A DNA stretch of 64,000 nucleotides from Paenibacillus pinihumi DSM 23905 = JCM 16419. Lineage in GTDB: Bacteria; Bacillota; Bacilli; Paenibacillales; Paenibacillaceae. The translations under genes were made by a program, and so were the position numbers. This document shows, one piece after another, positions 15,817-24,638 of the stretch. The notes below the pieces were generated by a model. It saw nothing but the letters and a program-made list of their open reading frames with translations. It searched no databases and had not been told where the DNA came from. The stretch lies in assembly GCF_000422505.1 (NCBI RefSeq), contig NZ_KE383870.1, forward strand, positions 87,744 to 151,743, in the 5' to 3' direction. Position 1 is the stretch's first letter; each line of letters opens with the position of its first letter.

Positions 15817-18099
15817 TTAGCTGACCGGATGTTTGACCGTCTGGCCAGGCTCGAGTTGGACTGGCTTGTCATACAGCGCAATCTCCAGACTTTTGCCCTC
15901 CAGCAGCTCCAGTGATACCCCGCCCTTCTCAATATGAACCGCAATCAAACGTCCGCGGAAGGTAAGGCGGAAAGCGTACTGCTCCCATGTAGCCGGGATC
16001 GAAGGCGCGAGTGACAGGCCATTCTCCTTTAGGCGCATGCCGGCAAAGCCATATACAATTGCCATCCAGGTTCCGCCCATATTGGCCAGATGCAAGCCAT
16101 CCTTCGTATTGCCATGTGTATTGTCCAGGTCAAGGCGTGCGGTTTCGTTGAAATAGTTGTAGGCTTTGTCGCTATAGCCGATTTTCGACGCCATAATGCT
16201 GAAAATACAGGAAGACAGGGAAGAGTCATGCGTCGTAATGTCTTCATAATAATCGTAAGAACGCCGGATCGTCTCCATGCTTTGTTCATCTTCCAGCAGG
16301 AAATGGGCGAGAACCGTATCAGCCTGCTTGCACACCTGATAACGGTACAGCGTCAGCGGATGGTAGTGCAGCAGCAGCGGATATTTTTCCTCCGGCGTGT
16401 TCTCAAAATCCCAGACAGCTTTGCGGAGGAAGGTGTCGTCCTGCGGATTGATGCCGAGCTTCTCGTCATATGGCAGCAGCATCGTGTCAGCAGCATTTTT
16501 CCAGTCCTCAATTTCCTGAGGGGATACGCCAAGGCGGCTGTACAATGCCCCCAAAGCTGATGCATCATGGCTCTTCAGAATTTCACAGCTTTTCGCAGCC
16601 CATTTCAGATTATGCTTGGCCATGACATTCGTATAATAGTTGTTGTTCACCAGGCATGTATATTCGTCAGGACCGGTTACTTCGTCCAGATGAAACGCGC
16701 CGTCATGATAGTGGCCGATCTCCATCCACAGACGCGCGGTTTCAATCAGCATCTCCGCTCCATATTCAAGCAGGAATTCATTATCCTGCTCCGCCAGATA
16801 ATACTGAATGTAGCTGTAGGCAATATCAGCGCTAATATGATACTGTGCTGTACCCGACGGGAAGAAGGAGGAGCATTCCGTACCCGAGATCGTACGCCAA
16901 GGGAACAGTGCGCCACGGCGATGGCCCATTTCAATCGCTCTGCCTCTTGCATGATCCAGAATCGAGTAGCGGTAAATCAGAAGCTGGCGGGCAATTTCCG
17001 GCTGTGTCATCAGGAATACCGGGAACATATAGATTTCCGTATCCCAGAAGTAATGGCCTTCATAGCCTTCTCCTGTCAGACCTTTGGCGGAAATATTGCT
17101 ATGCTCGTCACGTCCTGCGGATTGCAGCAGATGGAACAGGTTAAACCGGATTCCTTCCTGGAGCTTGTCATCATTGCCGATTGCAATATCTGCACGTTTC
17201 CAGTAATGATTCAAATATTGCTCCTGCGCGTTAAGCACATCAGTAAAGGATTGACCAAGCAGTGCTTCGTGAAGCACGATAGCCTGGTTTTTCAGCTCTG
17301 CTCCGTGGCGGAGCGTATCGGTAAATACATTCCATTTTGTGAAATGTACAGTCTCTTTCAGATCAAAGACAGCGGTGTACGTGATAACTCCCGATTCTGC
17401 CTGAAGTGATGCCTGCGCATCTGCATCCAACTGATGGCGCGTAACACATGCCGCTTGCAGCCTGGAAGTCATGGTCTCGTCAACGACATAACCGTATTCC
17501 TCTTGAACACCGCAATCGGCAACGGTCAGCCTTTTGGCGTGTCCGGCAGCTACACGCGGATCATTCGGGTTCGTATAATTCACTACATTTCCGTTGATTG
17601 TGGAGACAATTTTCACTTTTCCTGTGAAGTTCACCGGCTCAATACGCACGTCAATAGCGAATAATTCACGCTTCACAAACGAGACCACTCTGCGGAAGGT
17701 CAGCTTGATCTCCTTGCCTGCGGGGGATTGCCAGTGCAGCATGCGCTCGGAATACCCTTTGTCCATATGTAAATGGCGCTCGTAAGCCAGAACCTTGCCG
17801 GCATGCAGGGATACAGGCGCCTCCTCGCCCTCCAGATAAATGTGGATCGTCTGGGCATCCATAATATTGACCAGCTTCTGCTGGGTGCCAGGGAAAGCAT
17901 AGAGCTTCTCTCCGTAAGGGACGTCAATGACGTCATGATAGGCGTTCAAATATGTCCCGCGAATGCTGGACATCCCTTCTGCATAGCCCTCTTCAAAATT
18001 ACCGCGAACACCCAGATAGCCGTTGCCCTGGGCGAAGATGCTTTCCATATTTAACAGAACGTCAGGCGTCCAATCATGATTCGAAATTGACCAGGTCAT
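15817..18099 (-). CDS. Glycoside hydrolase family 65 disaccharide phosphorylase
   Basis: Phosphorolysis of an alpha-glucobiose to beta-glucose-1-phosphate plus a sugar. The 760 residues run from an N-terminal beta-sandwich (MESIFAQGNGYLGVRGNFEE) to an (alpha/alpha)6 barrel with YFWDTEIYMFP and the catalytic acid in VTGPDEYTC (Glu near 479), then a C-terminal sandwich. After the catalytic Glu the sequence reads TCLVNNNYYTN, whereas maltose phosphorylases usually have a His-rich HEHVDNNAYTN-like segment, so maltose may not be the substrate; kojibiose, nigerose or a glucosyl-rhamnose are options. ATG 18099 follows GGGAGGA; the ATG 39 bases upstream has no ribosome site. It is cotranscribed with pgmB. 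Confidence 0.9.
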   Translation of the reverse strand: MTWSISNHDWTPDVLLNMESIFAQGNGYLGVRGNFEEGYAEGMSSIRGTYLNAYHDVIDVPYGEKLYAFPGTQQKLVNIMDAQTIHIYLEGEEAPVSLHAGKVLAYERHLHMDKGYSERMLHWQSPAGKEIKLTFRRVVSFVKRELFAIDVRIEPVNFTGKVKIVSTINGNVVNYTNPNDPRVAAGHAKRLTVADCGVQEEYGYVVDETMTSRLQAACVTRHQLDADAQASLQAESGVITYTAVFDLKETVHFTKWNVFTDTLRHGAELKNQAIVLHEALLGQSFTDVLNAQEQYLNHYWKRADIAIGNDDKLQEGIRFNLFHLLQSAGRDEHSNISAKGLTGEGYEGHYFWDTEIYMFPVFLMTQPEIARQLLIYRYSILDHARGRAIEMGHRRGALFPWRTISGTECSSFFPSGTAQYHISADIAYSYIQYYLAEQDNEFLLEYGAEMLIETARLWMEIGHYHDGAFHLDEVTGPDEYTCLVNNNYYTNVMAKHNLKWAAKSCEILKSHDASALGALYSRLGVSPQEIEDWKNAADTMLLPYDEKLGINPQDDTFLRKAVWDFENTPEEKYPLLLHYHPLTLYRYQVCKQADTVLAHFLLEDEQSMETIRRSYDYYEDITTHDSSLSSCIFSIMASKIGYSDKAYNYFNETARLDLDNTHGNTKDGLHLANMGGTWMAIVYGFAGMRLKENGLSLAPSIPATWEQYAFRLTFRGRLIAVHIEKGGVSLELLEGKSLEIALYDKPVQLEPGQTVKHPVS

Positions 18100-18176
18100 A
18101 GTTGTGTAATCCTCCCAGTAAATTGGTTGAAGTTGCATAGGTTTATGGTTTGAATTTTAACGTGGAAAAGGCTAAG

Positions 18177-18206
18177 ATTATACTAATATATTTAGAAAAT
18201 TATCAA
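18177..18206 (-). promoter_or_regulatory. Promoter of the GH65-pgmB operon
   Basis: On the minus strand TTGATA (18201-18206) and TATAAT (18177-18182) are 18 bp apart. The same short AT-rich stretch must hold the divergent AraC-gene promoter, possibly TATACT at 18179-18184. Confidence 0.6.
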
Positions 18207-18225
18207 AATTTTTAGGTGAGGGAAT

Positions 18226-19002
18226 ATGATGATGAGCAAATCTTCCCGTCATACAAAGCCCGGGGCGAAGCCGGCCGGACAGCCGTATTTTTTATCCTCC
18301 CGCATGCACTCCCTGCGTGAAGGCTTCGTGCATCCTCCGTTCGACTACGAAACAGAGCTGCTTGAAGCCATCCGTATGGGGGATGAGAACAAGGCCATGG
18401 ATACGATGCGCAGAATTAATGAAAAGGAAGGGGCTGTATTGGCCTCCTATCCGCTGCGTTCCAAGAAGAATGCCCTGATCGCCTCCTGTACGTTGTTTAC
18501 CCGGGCCATTATTAAGGGTGGCGTTGACCCGGAGACGGCCTTCCAATTAAGTGACTCGTTAATTTTGCAAATTGAAAAGTTCGGCGACATGGACCGGTTG
18601 CTGCAGTTTGAATATGAAATGCTGGTACAATTCATTGCGGTCATGAAGCGGGAGAAGGAAGTATTGACTTATTCGCATATCGTCAATTTGTCCATTTACT
18701 ATATCCGCGAGCATATTTTTCAGGAGCTGACCCTTCTTGGGATTGCTTCACATGTCGGGGTAAACCCAAGCTACCTGTCCAGCCGTTTCAAGCAGGAGAC
18801 AGGATCAGCGCTTACTTCTTTTATTAATGAAAGAAAGGTTGAGGAATCGAAGCATTTTTTGCTGTACACGAACCAGCCGATTTCGGAAATCGCCTTTCTG
18901 TTCAAGTTTTGCAGCCAAAGCTATTATACGCAGTTATTCAAAAAAATCACCGGCATGACTCCAAAGCAGTTCAGGCAGAGGAGCGGTGCAGCAGGCAGTT
19001 AA
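18226..19002 (+). CDS. AraC family transcriptional regulator, probably of the GH65 operon
   Basis: Regulator of 258 residues. The first 160 residues form a helical domain (YETELLEAIRMGDENKAMD, LSIYYIREHI) like the part before the HTH in YesN-type proteins, but no receiver domain is present. The C-terminal double helix-turn-helix reads LLGIASHVGVNPSYLSSRFK and ISEIAFLFKFCSQSYYTQLF. GGTGAGGGA precedes a run of three ATGs at 18226, 18229 and 18232. It is transcribed away from the GH65 gene with 126 bp between starts, which suggests local control of that operon. Confidence 0.88.
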   Translation: MMMSKSSRHTKPGAKPAGQPYFLSSRMHSLREGFVHPPFDYETELLEAIRMGDENKAMDTMRRINEKEGAVLASYPLRSKKNALIASCTLFTRAIIKGGVDPETAFQLSDSLILQIEKFGDMDRLLQFEYEMLVQFIAVMKREKEVLTYSHIVNLSIYYIREHIFQELTLLGIASHVGVNPSYLSSRFKQETGSALTSFINERKVEESKHFLLYTNQPISEIAFLFKFCSQSYYTQLFKKITGMTPKQFRQRSGAAGS

Positions 19003-19005
19003 TGG

Positions 19006-19035
19006 TTGACACTTGATAATGAGAACGATTATCAT
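19006..19035 (+). promoter_or_regulatory. Promoter of the DUF1450 gene
   Basis: TTGACA (19006-19011) and TATCAT (19030-19035) are separated by 18 bp; the Fur box fills the spacer. Confidence 0.7.
19015..19033. promoter_or_regulatory. Fur box inside the DUF1450 promoter
   Basis: GATAATGAGAACGATTATC matches the 19-bp Fur consensus GATAATGATAATCATTATC at 16 of 19 positions and lies between -35 and -10, so bound Fur would exclude RNA polymerase. Confidence 0.8.
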
Positions 19036-19072
19036 AGATGACGACAGCCATTAAATCAGGCGGTGATAATGA

Positions 19073-19297
19073 ATGAAAAAAATCAAATACTGCTGTAAAA
19101 ACCTGAATTTCGGCACCAAGCCTGTGTACAAAGCAATGAAGTCCAAATTTCCGGAGCTGAAGCACAAGAAGAAGAGCTGCCTGGGCAATTGCAAAATGTG
19201 TACCCGGGAATACTTTGTCCAGATCGGCAATTCGAAGATCGTATGCGAGCCGTCGGCCAAGAAGCTCTATAAACGCCTTCGCAAGCTGATTGGTTAA
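19073..19297 (+). CDS. DUF1450 (YuzB-like) cysteine-rich small protein
   Basis: Protein of 74 residues, rich in Lys and Cys. It has an N-terminal KYCCKNLNFG and a central SCLGNCKMCTREYF. Five cysteines in CC and CxxxCxxC arrangement suggest metal or Fe-S binding, but this is inference. The DUF1450 family has no known function. The ribosome site GGCGGTGAT is about 7 bases before the ATG. The promoter carries a Fur box, so the gene is expected to come on in low iron. A ferritin gene follows 107 bp later under its own promoter. Confidence 0.85.
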   Translation: MKKIKYCCKNLNFGTKPVYKAMKSKFPELKHKKKSCLGNCKMCTREYFVQIGNSKIVCEPSAKKLYKRLRKLIG

Positions 19298-19323
19298 TGC
19301 GCCAATACAGCAGGGCATTATAA

Positions 19324-19352
19324 TTGAACAATTACCCAAACTAATATATGAT
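19324..19352 (+). promoter_or_regulatory. Promoter of the ferritin gene
   Basis: TTGAAC (19324-19329) and TATGAT (19347-19352) at 17-bp spacing. No Fur box is seen here, unlike the gene upstream. Confidence 0.65.
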
Positions 19353-19404
19353 AGAAACGTAAATTAAAATTGTAACCTGCAACCAGACCGGGAGGGACAT
19401 AATA

Positions 19405-19908
19405 ATGAACGATCAACTGCATCAGGCGCTTAATGACCAAATGAACTATGAGTTTTATTCCTCTCATGTTTATCTGGCTATGGCTGCCTATTTGTCAGGA
19501 GAAAGCCTTGACGGATTTGCGAATTTCTTCATTATTCAGGCGGAAGAGGAACGCTTCCACGCGATGAAGATTTACCAATTTCTGAATAACCGCGGCAAGC
19601 GTGCAACACTTTATGGCATGGATACGCCGGTTAACGACTACAGCTCTGTTCTGGAGGTCTTTGAGCACGGCTACCAGCATGAGCTTGAAGTTACCAAGCG
19701 GATTTATCACTTATCCGACCTTGCGCTCAATGACAGGGAACATGCGACCATTCAATTTTTGAAATGGTTCATCGATGAGCAGGTTGAAGAAGAAGCGCTG
19801 TTTGATTCCATTATTCAGAAGCTCAAGCGTATTGATAAGGACAGCAATGCCTTCTTTATGCTGGATACTGAATTTTCACAACGCAGTTTTACGCCGCCTG
19901 CCGAATAA
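19405..19908 (+). CDS. ftnA: Ferritin (non-heme iron storage)
   Basis: Iron-storage subunit of 167 residues that assembles into a 24-mer shell. Ferroxidase ligands are visible in the four-helix bundle: Glu17 region (QMNYEFYSSHVYLAM), EEERFHAMK (Glu-x-x-x-His) and FIDEQVEEE. It has no heme-binding Met of bacterioferritin, so it is of the Ftn type. GGGAGGGAC precedes the ATG. A strong terminator follows, so it is a single-gene unit beside the Fur-controlled DUF1450 gene. Confidence 0.95.
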   Translation: MNDQLHQALNDQMNYEFYSSHVYLAMAAYLSGESLDGFANFFIIQAEEERFHAMKIYQFLNNRGKRATLYGMDTPVNDYSSVLEVFEHGYQHELEVTKRIYHLSDLALNDREHATIQFLKWFIDEQVEEEALFDSIIQKLKRIDKDSNAFFMLDTEFSQRSFTPPAE

Positions 19909-19920
19909 GCTGCAATAACC

Positions 19921-19963
19921 AAGAGCCTCTCACTCGTAAATATGCGGGTGAGAGGCTCTTTTT
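19921..19963 (+). terminator. Terminator after ferritin
   Basis: AAGAGCCTCTCAC (19921-19933) pairs with GTGAGAGGCTCTT (19948-19960), followed by TTTTTG. Confidence 0.92.
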
Positions 19964-20111
19964 GTGGCAGCTGGAACGATGATTTTTTTATGATGTAAAA
20001 ATAAGTCATATATGTTTGTAGTTGCATGAAATAGGACTGGAATTGGCATCCTATTTCTGAACAATCTGCATCCGTTCATACTAACAAACAATTGTACGGG
20101 AGAAATACGGA

Positions 20112-20921
20112 ATGAAGAGTCATTCGTCCCCTTTACCCCGCAGGGAAAAGGCAATTATAAGCTGGCTGGGCATAACCCAGATGCAGTACCGCAACCCGCT
20201 TCTGATGCTGTGGTGGAGTGCGGCATTTCCGGGTTTCGGCCATATTCTGCTGAACCAGTATTGGCGGGGCACACTGTTTACACTTTTTGAGGTGGTGCTG
20301 AACAGTCTGGCCAACATTAACGGTGCAATGGTGCATTCGTTCGGCGGCAAAGCAGAGCTGGCGAAGCAGCTGCTGAATCCCCATTGGATATATGGCTATT
20401 TAATCTTCTATCTCTATACTATCTGGGATACATACAAAAAAACACGTGAGTTCAATATGCACAATGAGCTGGCTGTTCTGGAAAATACACGAATCAAGAG
20501 CTTTTTGCTTTCATCCGGAGAAATTAATATTCTGGAACGGCGCAACCCCGCGGCGGCAGCCTTCTGGTCCTTCATGCTCCCTGGTCTTGGGCAGCTTTAT
20601 AATAACCGGGTAATGCTTGGCATTTATGCGCTGCTCTGGTGGTTTTTTTATTGCCGGTTTTCCCATGTTTTCACGGCGTGTTATGCCCTTTTTGAGCAAG
20701 GCATCGTACAGTCTACCAGGCTACTCAGTGCCCACTGGCTTTTGTTCATGCCGTCTGTTCTATGGGGGGCTGTCTATCATAGCTATTTAATGGCTGTTGA
20801 GCATAACAGTCTTTTTAAGTATGAGCAAAAGCAATTTTTAAAAGAGCGTTATGCAGGGAGCGAAATCTTTGCGCTTGAAGAAAACAGGGGTGATGAGATT
20901 GCTGGTAGTGGGATTGTTTAA
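20112..20921 (+). CDS. Integral membrane protein with two TM2-like hairpins
   Basis: Protein of 269 residues with about five membrane segments. Two regions echo each other: FPGFGHILLNQYWRG near residue 38 and LPGLGQLYNNRVMLG near 157, both like the P-G-x-G-x-x-Y/H-x-x-x-x-x-x-G signature of TM2 domains, so the protein looks like an internal duplication. Between them lies a soluble stretch with an Asn/Glu-rich helix. I do not know its function. The ATG follows GGGAGAAATACGGA. The next gene starts 29 bp before its stop, so the two are translationally coupled. Confidence 0.8.
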   Translation: MKSHSSPLPRREKAIISWLGITQMQYRNPLLMLWWSAAFPGFGHILLNQYWRGTLFTLFEVVLNSLANINGAMVHSFGGKAELAKQLLNPHWIYGYLIFYLYTIWDTYKKTREFNMHNELAVLENTRIKSFLLSSGEINILERRNPAAAAFWSFMLPGLGQLYNNRVMLGIYALLWWFFYCRFSHVFTACYALFEQGIVQSTRLLSAHWLLFMPSVLWGAVYHSYLMAVEHNSLFKYEQKQFLKERYAGSEIFALEENRGDEIAGSGIV

Positions 20922-21348
20922 CTATTCAACAGAGCTGGAGCAGGCATTAAGGCTGTTGGAGAGCAATGGCATAGACCGCAGCAAAATGATGGCTGTTCCA
21001 ATGGAGGCAGACAGCAACAGGCAGCTCATTTCCGGAGAGTCGCGCGAGCTGTCATTCGATGTGGGGTTCGCGGCTGCGACAGCGCTCGGTGTCGTCGGGA
21101 TCAGCATCGGCTTTGTATTGAGCTGGGGGCCGATCCTATGGGGATTAATCTCTACGGCGTCCGGTTTCATGGCCGGTTATTTCATTACCCGATTGATCTC
21201 CGCGAGAAAGAAAAACGCTCATATGGGCAGGCACGCCTGTCTGCCGGAGCTGGTCATTATAGTACGGTGCGAGGAAGAGAGTCTGGAGCAGGTGCAGATG
21301 ATTATGCATCACTATGGTGCATGGAAGCTGGGGATTATGGAAAGCTGA
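20893..21348 (+). CDS. Hypothetical membrane protein with glycine-rich transmembrane hairpin
   Basis: Protein of 151 residues. It opens with MRLLVVGLFNYSTELEQALR, a ferredoxin-like half-domain that resembles general-stress-17M or DUF1269-type proteins, then two membrane helices (VGFAAATALGVVGISIGFVL and GLISTASGFMAGYFI), and ends with a second soluble strand-helix unit (ELVIIVRCEEESLEQVQMI). ATG 20893 follows AGGGGTG; a longer frame from 20851 lies fully inside the upstream gene and lacks a ribosome site. The function is unknown, and coupling to the TM2-like protein suggests a shared role in the membrane. Confidence 0.7.
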   Translation: MRLLVVGLFNYSTELEQALRLLESNGIDRSKMMAVPMEADSNRQLISGESRELSFDVGFAAATALGVVGISIGFVLSWGPILWGLISTASGFMAGYFITRLISARKKNAHMGRHACLPELVIIVRCEEESLEQVQMIMHHYGAWKLGIMES

Positions 21349-21459
21349 GGCTCCGCACAGAGCCAGTATTTACAGCAAATTTGTCAGCTCTTGTCGGATA
21401 TTGGCAACTATAATATGATGAGAAGACAAGAGAGTGATAGGAAAGGGGGCTGGGCTTCG

Positions 21460-21573
21460 ATGCAATGGATGTCTGGGATGGATTGGCCCCGTAAGAGGTT
21501 GTTCGGATATCAGGCCACCGTAAAAATTGCAGGGGACAAACAGAAGCAGATCTGCCGGGCGAAGGACGCATGA
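21460..21573 (+). CDS. Possible 37-residue small protein ahead of the hybrid kinase
   Basis: A short frame beginning MQWMSGMDWPRKRLFGYQ lies 10 bases after AGGAAAGGGGG and stops with TGA overlapping the kinase ATG (ATGA). The spacing and overlap look like a translated leader or coupled small gene. Composition is basic and aromatic. No family is recognised, so it may be only an upstream translated region. Confidence 0.3.
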   Translation: MQWMSGMDWPRKRLFGYQATVKIAGDKQKQICRAKDA

Positions 21574-24500
21574 GGATCAACATGCTGCCGCAGAACAGGC
21601 GCTGGCTGCTAATACCGGCTATTATTTTGTTTATTGGTATTATTTCAGCTCTTTACACTTCCAGGTTCTGGATTCAGCCTTATTTCAACCATGAGCATTC
21701 TCAAGCAAAAGCGGGGGTACTTGAATTAAATTCGCCGCTTAATGATACGGATATTGTCCCGCTTGCCGGGGAATGGCGTTTTTATCCGAATGAGCTGAAG
21801 AAGCCGGGTGAGATTGACTGGAATGCCCCGGACGCGGAATGGCTCACAATTCCGGATAGCGGCTGGGACAAGACATTGTCCTCGCCGTTTGGATCAGGTA
21901 CATATGCGATGGAGGTCAGGCTGGCCGGACCACAGCCGATGATCGCCTTGAAAAACTTCTCAGTCCGCATGGCTCATCGGCTCTATGTGAATGATGAGCT
22001 TGTGGGCCGCAACGGCCAGTTGTCGGATGAAGGTGCAACCCAATCGGAAAATTATCCTTACCGCGCTTATGTTTCCCTGGGAAATTTAGAGGTTGTCCGT
22101 ATTGTAATCCAGGTCGAAAACATTATTTACGGGCGCAGCGGCGGCATTGTAGCTCCGGTTATTATCGGAACGCCGCATGCAATCGATTACAGCTCTAATG
22201 TAACCGTTGGATTTGACATGTTCCGGGTGCTCAGCTACTTGCTTGGGGGCATCATGTTTATTTGCTTTTATTTCATGTGGCCCAGCCGCAATTATCCGCT
22301 TTACTCGGGGCTGCATTTGCTCGGACTTGCCCTGTACGGGATGACCCACAGCGAGAAACTGCTGCATCAGTGGATTCCCTGGCTGCCGTTTAACCTGTTT
22401 ATATTCGTTCAGATCCTCTCCATTATTTTGTGTGCGTATACAATCATCATGTATGTACACCGGCTGTTCCCGTCAAGGCTGGGTGCTTATCTGGCGAAAT
22501 TCATACGAATCATTTGTGCGGCCTTTATCGTATTGCTTGTTGTATTGCCATATAATGTCATCAGCCAATTTGAGCTGCTGCTGGGCACCCCGGTGCTGAT
22601 CGGGTACCTGTTTGCCGTGTACCGCTTTTTTATGGCTGCTACCCAAAAGCGGGACAATGCGATTATTTGCCTGCTGTCCGCACTGCATTTGGTGATTTTG
22701 TTTATTAACAGCTTTATGAATATAAACGGCTGGCTGCCTAACGCCGCCTTTCCGCCATGGGATGCCATCACGTTTATGATTTTGCAGTTGCTGCTGATCG
22801 GCAAACGGTTTGCGAATGTATCCAAGCGGACAGAGGAGTTGTCGCGGAAAATTATTGAGGTCAATGAAGCCAAGCAGCTCTTTATCCGTCAGAATGCATT
22901 CCAGCTTCAGGACCCGCTCTATAAGGCGGACAAGCTGATCGGGATTGCCATGGAAAAAGGCGGCGCCACGCTTGTATCCGGGCAGAACAGGGAGCTGGAG
23001 ACTGCGAGAATGCTGATCAACCAGCAGCTTGACCATGTACATGATCTGGTTGATTTGACAGAGCTGCGAGAAAGGAAGACAGCCTTGCTGTCTCCGGTAC
23101 TGGTCAAGGAAAGCCTGCAAAGTGTATTCCGGCATCTGGGTGCAATGCCGGAATGCGCAGGTGTATATTTTGATCCTGAAATTCCGCTTGCGTTTCATGT
23201 GGTGCTCGGTGATGAGAGCCGCTTCCGTCATGTCGTCCGAAAGCTGATTATGGCTTCTGTCCAACAGGGAGCGACGGTACGTGTATCCGGGGTCATTTTG
23301 CCGGATAAGCGGGCGCGGCTTCAGCTTCATATTGGTGGCGCAGCGCTCGGCAAGGAGCAGGCAGCATTCATGATGGGCCTTGAGATTGACCAGAAGGAGT
23401 CGTACGCATCACGCACGATGCATTTGATTATGGCGTTTCAGTGGATGCGGCAGTTGGGAGGCCAACTTGCAGTCAAGCAGGAGACAGCTCCTGACGAGCT
23501 GGTATTCGAGCTGACGCTGGCAAGTGTCCGCGACCATACAGGTCCCGGCCTGATGGCAAAAAGATATGGGGACAGGAAGGCAATAGGCAAGCGCAGGGCT
23601 GCTGTCCCAAGCGCTGCCGGTGACGGCGAGACGTTTTTTGGCCGGATACTGGTGACTTCTGCTGACTTGGTCAATCTGGATATCATCACGGCAATTTTGT
23701 CCGGACAAGGCTACGAAATAATACATTGCACTTCAGGCGATGCGGCACTTAATCATCTAATGGAGCAGACACTTCCTGACCTGGTCATATGCGATCAATT
23801 AATTGAAGGGATGAGCGGAATCGAGCTGTGCGCAGAAATGCGCAAATCCTATTCTTCAGCCGTGCTTCCGTTCCTGCTGATCGTATCGCCGTTGGAGCCG
23901 CAAGAGAGGCTGGCTGCCTTCCGGGCAGATGTCAATGATGTCGTGGTATACCCTTATGAAGCATCCGAGCTGCGGGGACGTGTCCGCAACATGATATCGA
24001 TGAAGCATTCCATAGAAACCTCCATTCAGATGGAGCAGGCTTTTTTACAAGCGCAAATCAAACCGCACTTTTTGTATAATGCAATGAATTCTATTTTATC
24101 TCTTTCATATAGCGATGTGGCCAAAGCACGCCAGGTTATCTTTGATTTGAGCGCTTACTTGCGGTTTAGCTTTGATTTTACGAATACGCGTCATTTTGTT
24201 CCGCTCTCACAGGAGCTTGAACTGGTTCAGGCATATCTGAATATTGAGAGTGTCCGATATGGCAGCAGGCTTCGCTACGAGCTGGATTGTGATGAACGGA
24301 TCTCGGCGCAGATTCCGCCTCTTACACTCCAGCCGATTGTCGAAAATGCGGTGAGGCATGGCATTGCTCCTTCGACAGAAGGCGGCGGCATACACGTTGC
24401 CATACGTAAAACGGCCGGGCAGGTTGTAGCGGTCATAAGTGACAACGGCGTTGGCATGGATGAGCATCGTTTGGCGGTGATCCAGCAGGATGAGCTGATG

Positions 24501-24638
24501 ACCGGCCATGTAGGCCTGCTGAATATCCGGAAACGTCTAAACCGGCTGTCGGCGACGATGACCATTGAGAGCAAACCGGGAGAGGGGACGCGGGTAACCC
24601 TGACCCTTCCGGCAAGCAGGGAGGAGTCTGCTTCATGA
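21570..24638 (+). CDS. Multi-domain 7TM sensor kinase with central receiver domain
   Basis: Protein of 1022 residues: an N-terminal signal anchor (12-30), an extracellular jelly-roll 7TMR-DISMED2-like domain (45-205), seven helices (about 212-400), a histidine-kinase-like ATPase module (about 430-660), a receiver-like domain (690-805), and a C-terminal LytS/YesM-type kinase with QAQIKPHFLYNAM (His near 833) and DNGVGMD (near 958). The central ATPase has SVQQG at the N-box and lacks the G-box, so it looks inactive. The receiver keeps Asp741 (VICDQLIEG) but lacks the N-terminal acidic pair and has Tyr where the Lys of a KP motif is expected. The ATG follows GAAGGAC. No response regulator is adjacent. 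Confidence 0.88.
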   Translation: MRINMLPQNRRWLLIPAIILFIGIISALYTSRFWIQPYFNHEHSQAKAGVLELNSPLNDTDIVPLAGEWRFYPNELKKPGEIDWNAPDAEWLTIPDSGWDKTLSSPFGSGTYAMEVRLAGPQPMIALKNFSVRMAHRLYVNDELVGRNGQLSDEGATQSENYPYRAYVSLGNLEVVRIVIQVENIIYGRSGGIVAPVIIGTPHAIDYSSNVTVGFDMFRVLSYLLGGIMFICFYFMWPSRNYPLYSGLHLLGLALYGMTHSEKLLHQWIPWLPFNLFIFVQILSIILCAYTIIMYVHRLFPSRLGAYLAKFIRIICAAFIVLLVVLPYNVISQFELLLGTPVLIGYLFAVYRFFMAATQKRDNAIICLLSALHLVILFINSFMNINGWLPNAAFPPWDAITFMILQLLLIGKRFANVSKRTEELSRKIIEVNEAKQLFIRQNAFQLQDPLYKADKLIGIAMEKGGATLVSGQNRELETARMLINQQLDHVHDLVDLTELRERKTALLSPVLVKESLQSVFRHLGAMPECAGVYFDPEIPLAFHVVLGDESRFRHVVRKLIMASVQQGATVRVSGVILPDKRARLQLHIGGAALGKEQAAFMMGLEIDQKESYASRTMHLIMAFQWMRQLGGQLAVKQETAPDELVFELTLASVRDHTGPGLMAKRYGDRKAIGKRRAAVPSAAGDGETFFGRILVTSADLVNLDIITAILSGQGYEIIHCTSGDAALNHLMEQTLPDLVICDQLIEGMSGIELCAEMRKSYSSAVLPFLLIVSPLEPQERLAAFRADVNDVVVYPYEASELRGRVRNMISMKHSIETSIQMEQAFLQAQIKPHFLYNAMNSILSLSYSDVAKARQVIFDLSAYLRFSFDFTNTRHFVPLSQELELVQAYLNIESVRYGSRLRYELDCDERISAQIPPLTLQPIVENAVRHGIAPSTEGGGIHVAIRKTAGQVVAVISDNGVGMDEHRLAVIQQDELMTGHVGLLNIRKRLNRLSATMTIESKPGEGTRVTLTLPASREESAS

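Noticed and set aside
16567-17409. 280-codon plus-strand frame within the GH65 gene
   Set aside because: Shadow of a well-supported GH65 gene; no motif or ribosome site.
22473-23330. 285-codon minus-strand frame within the hybrid kinase
   Set aside because: Shadow of the kinase gene; composition is random-like and rich in Gln/His/Arg, with no start signal.
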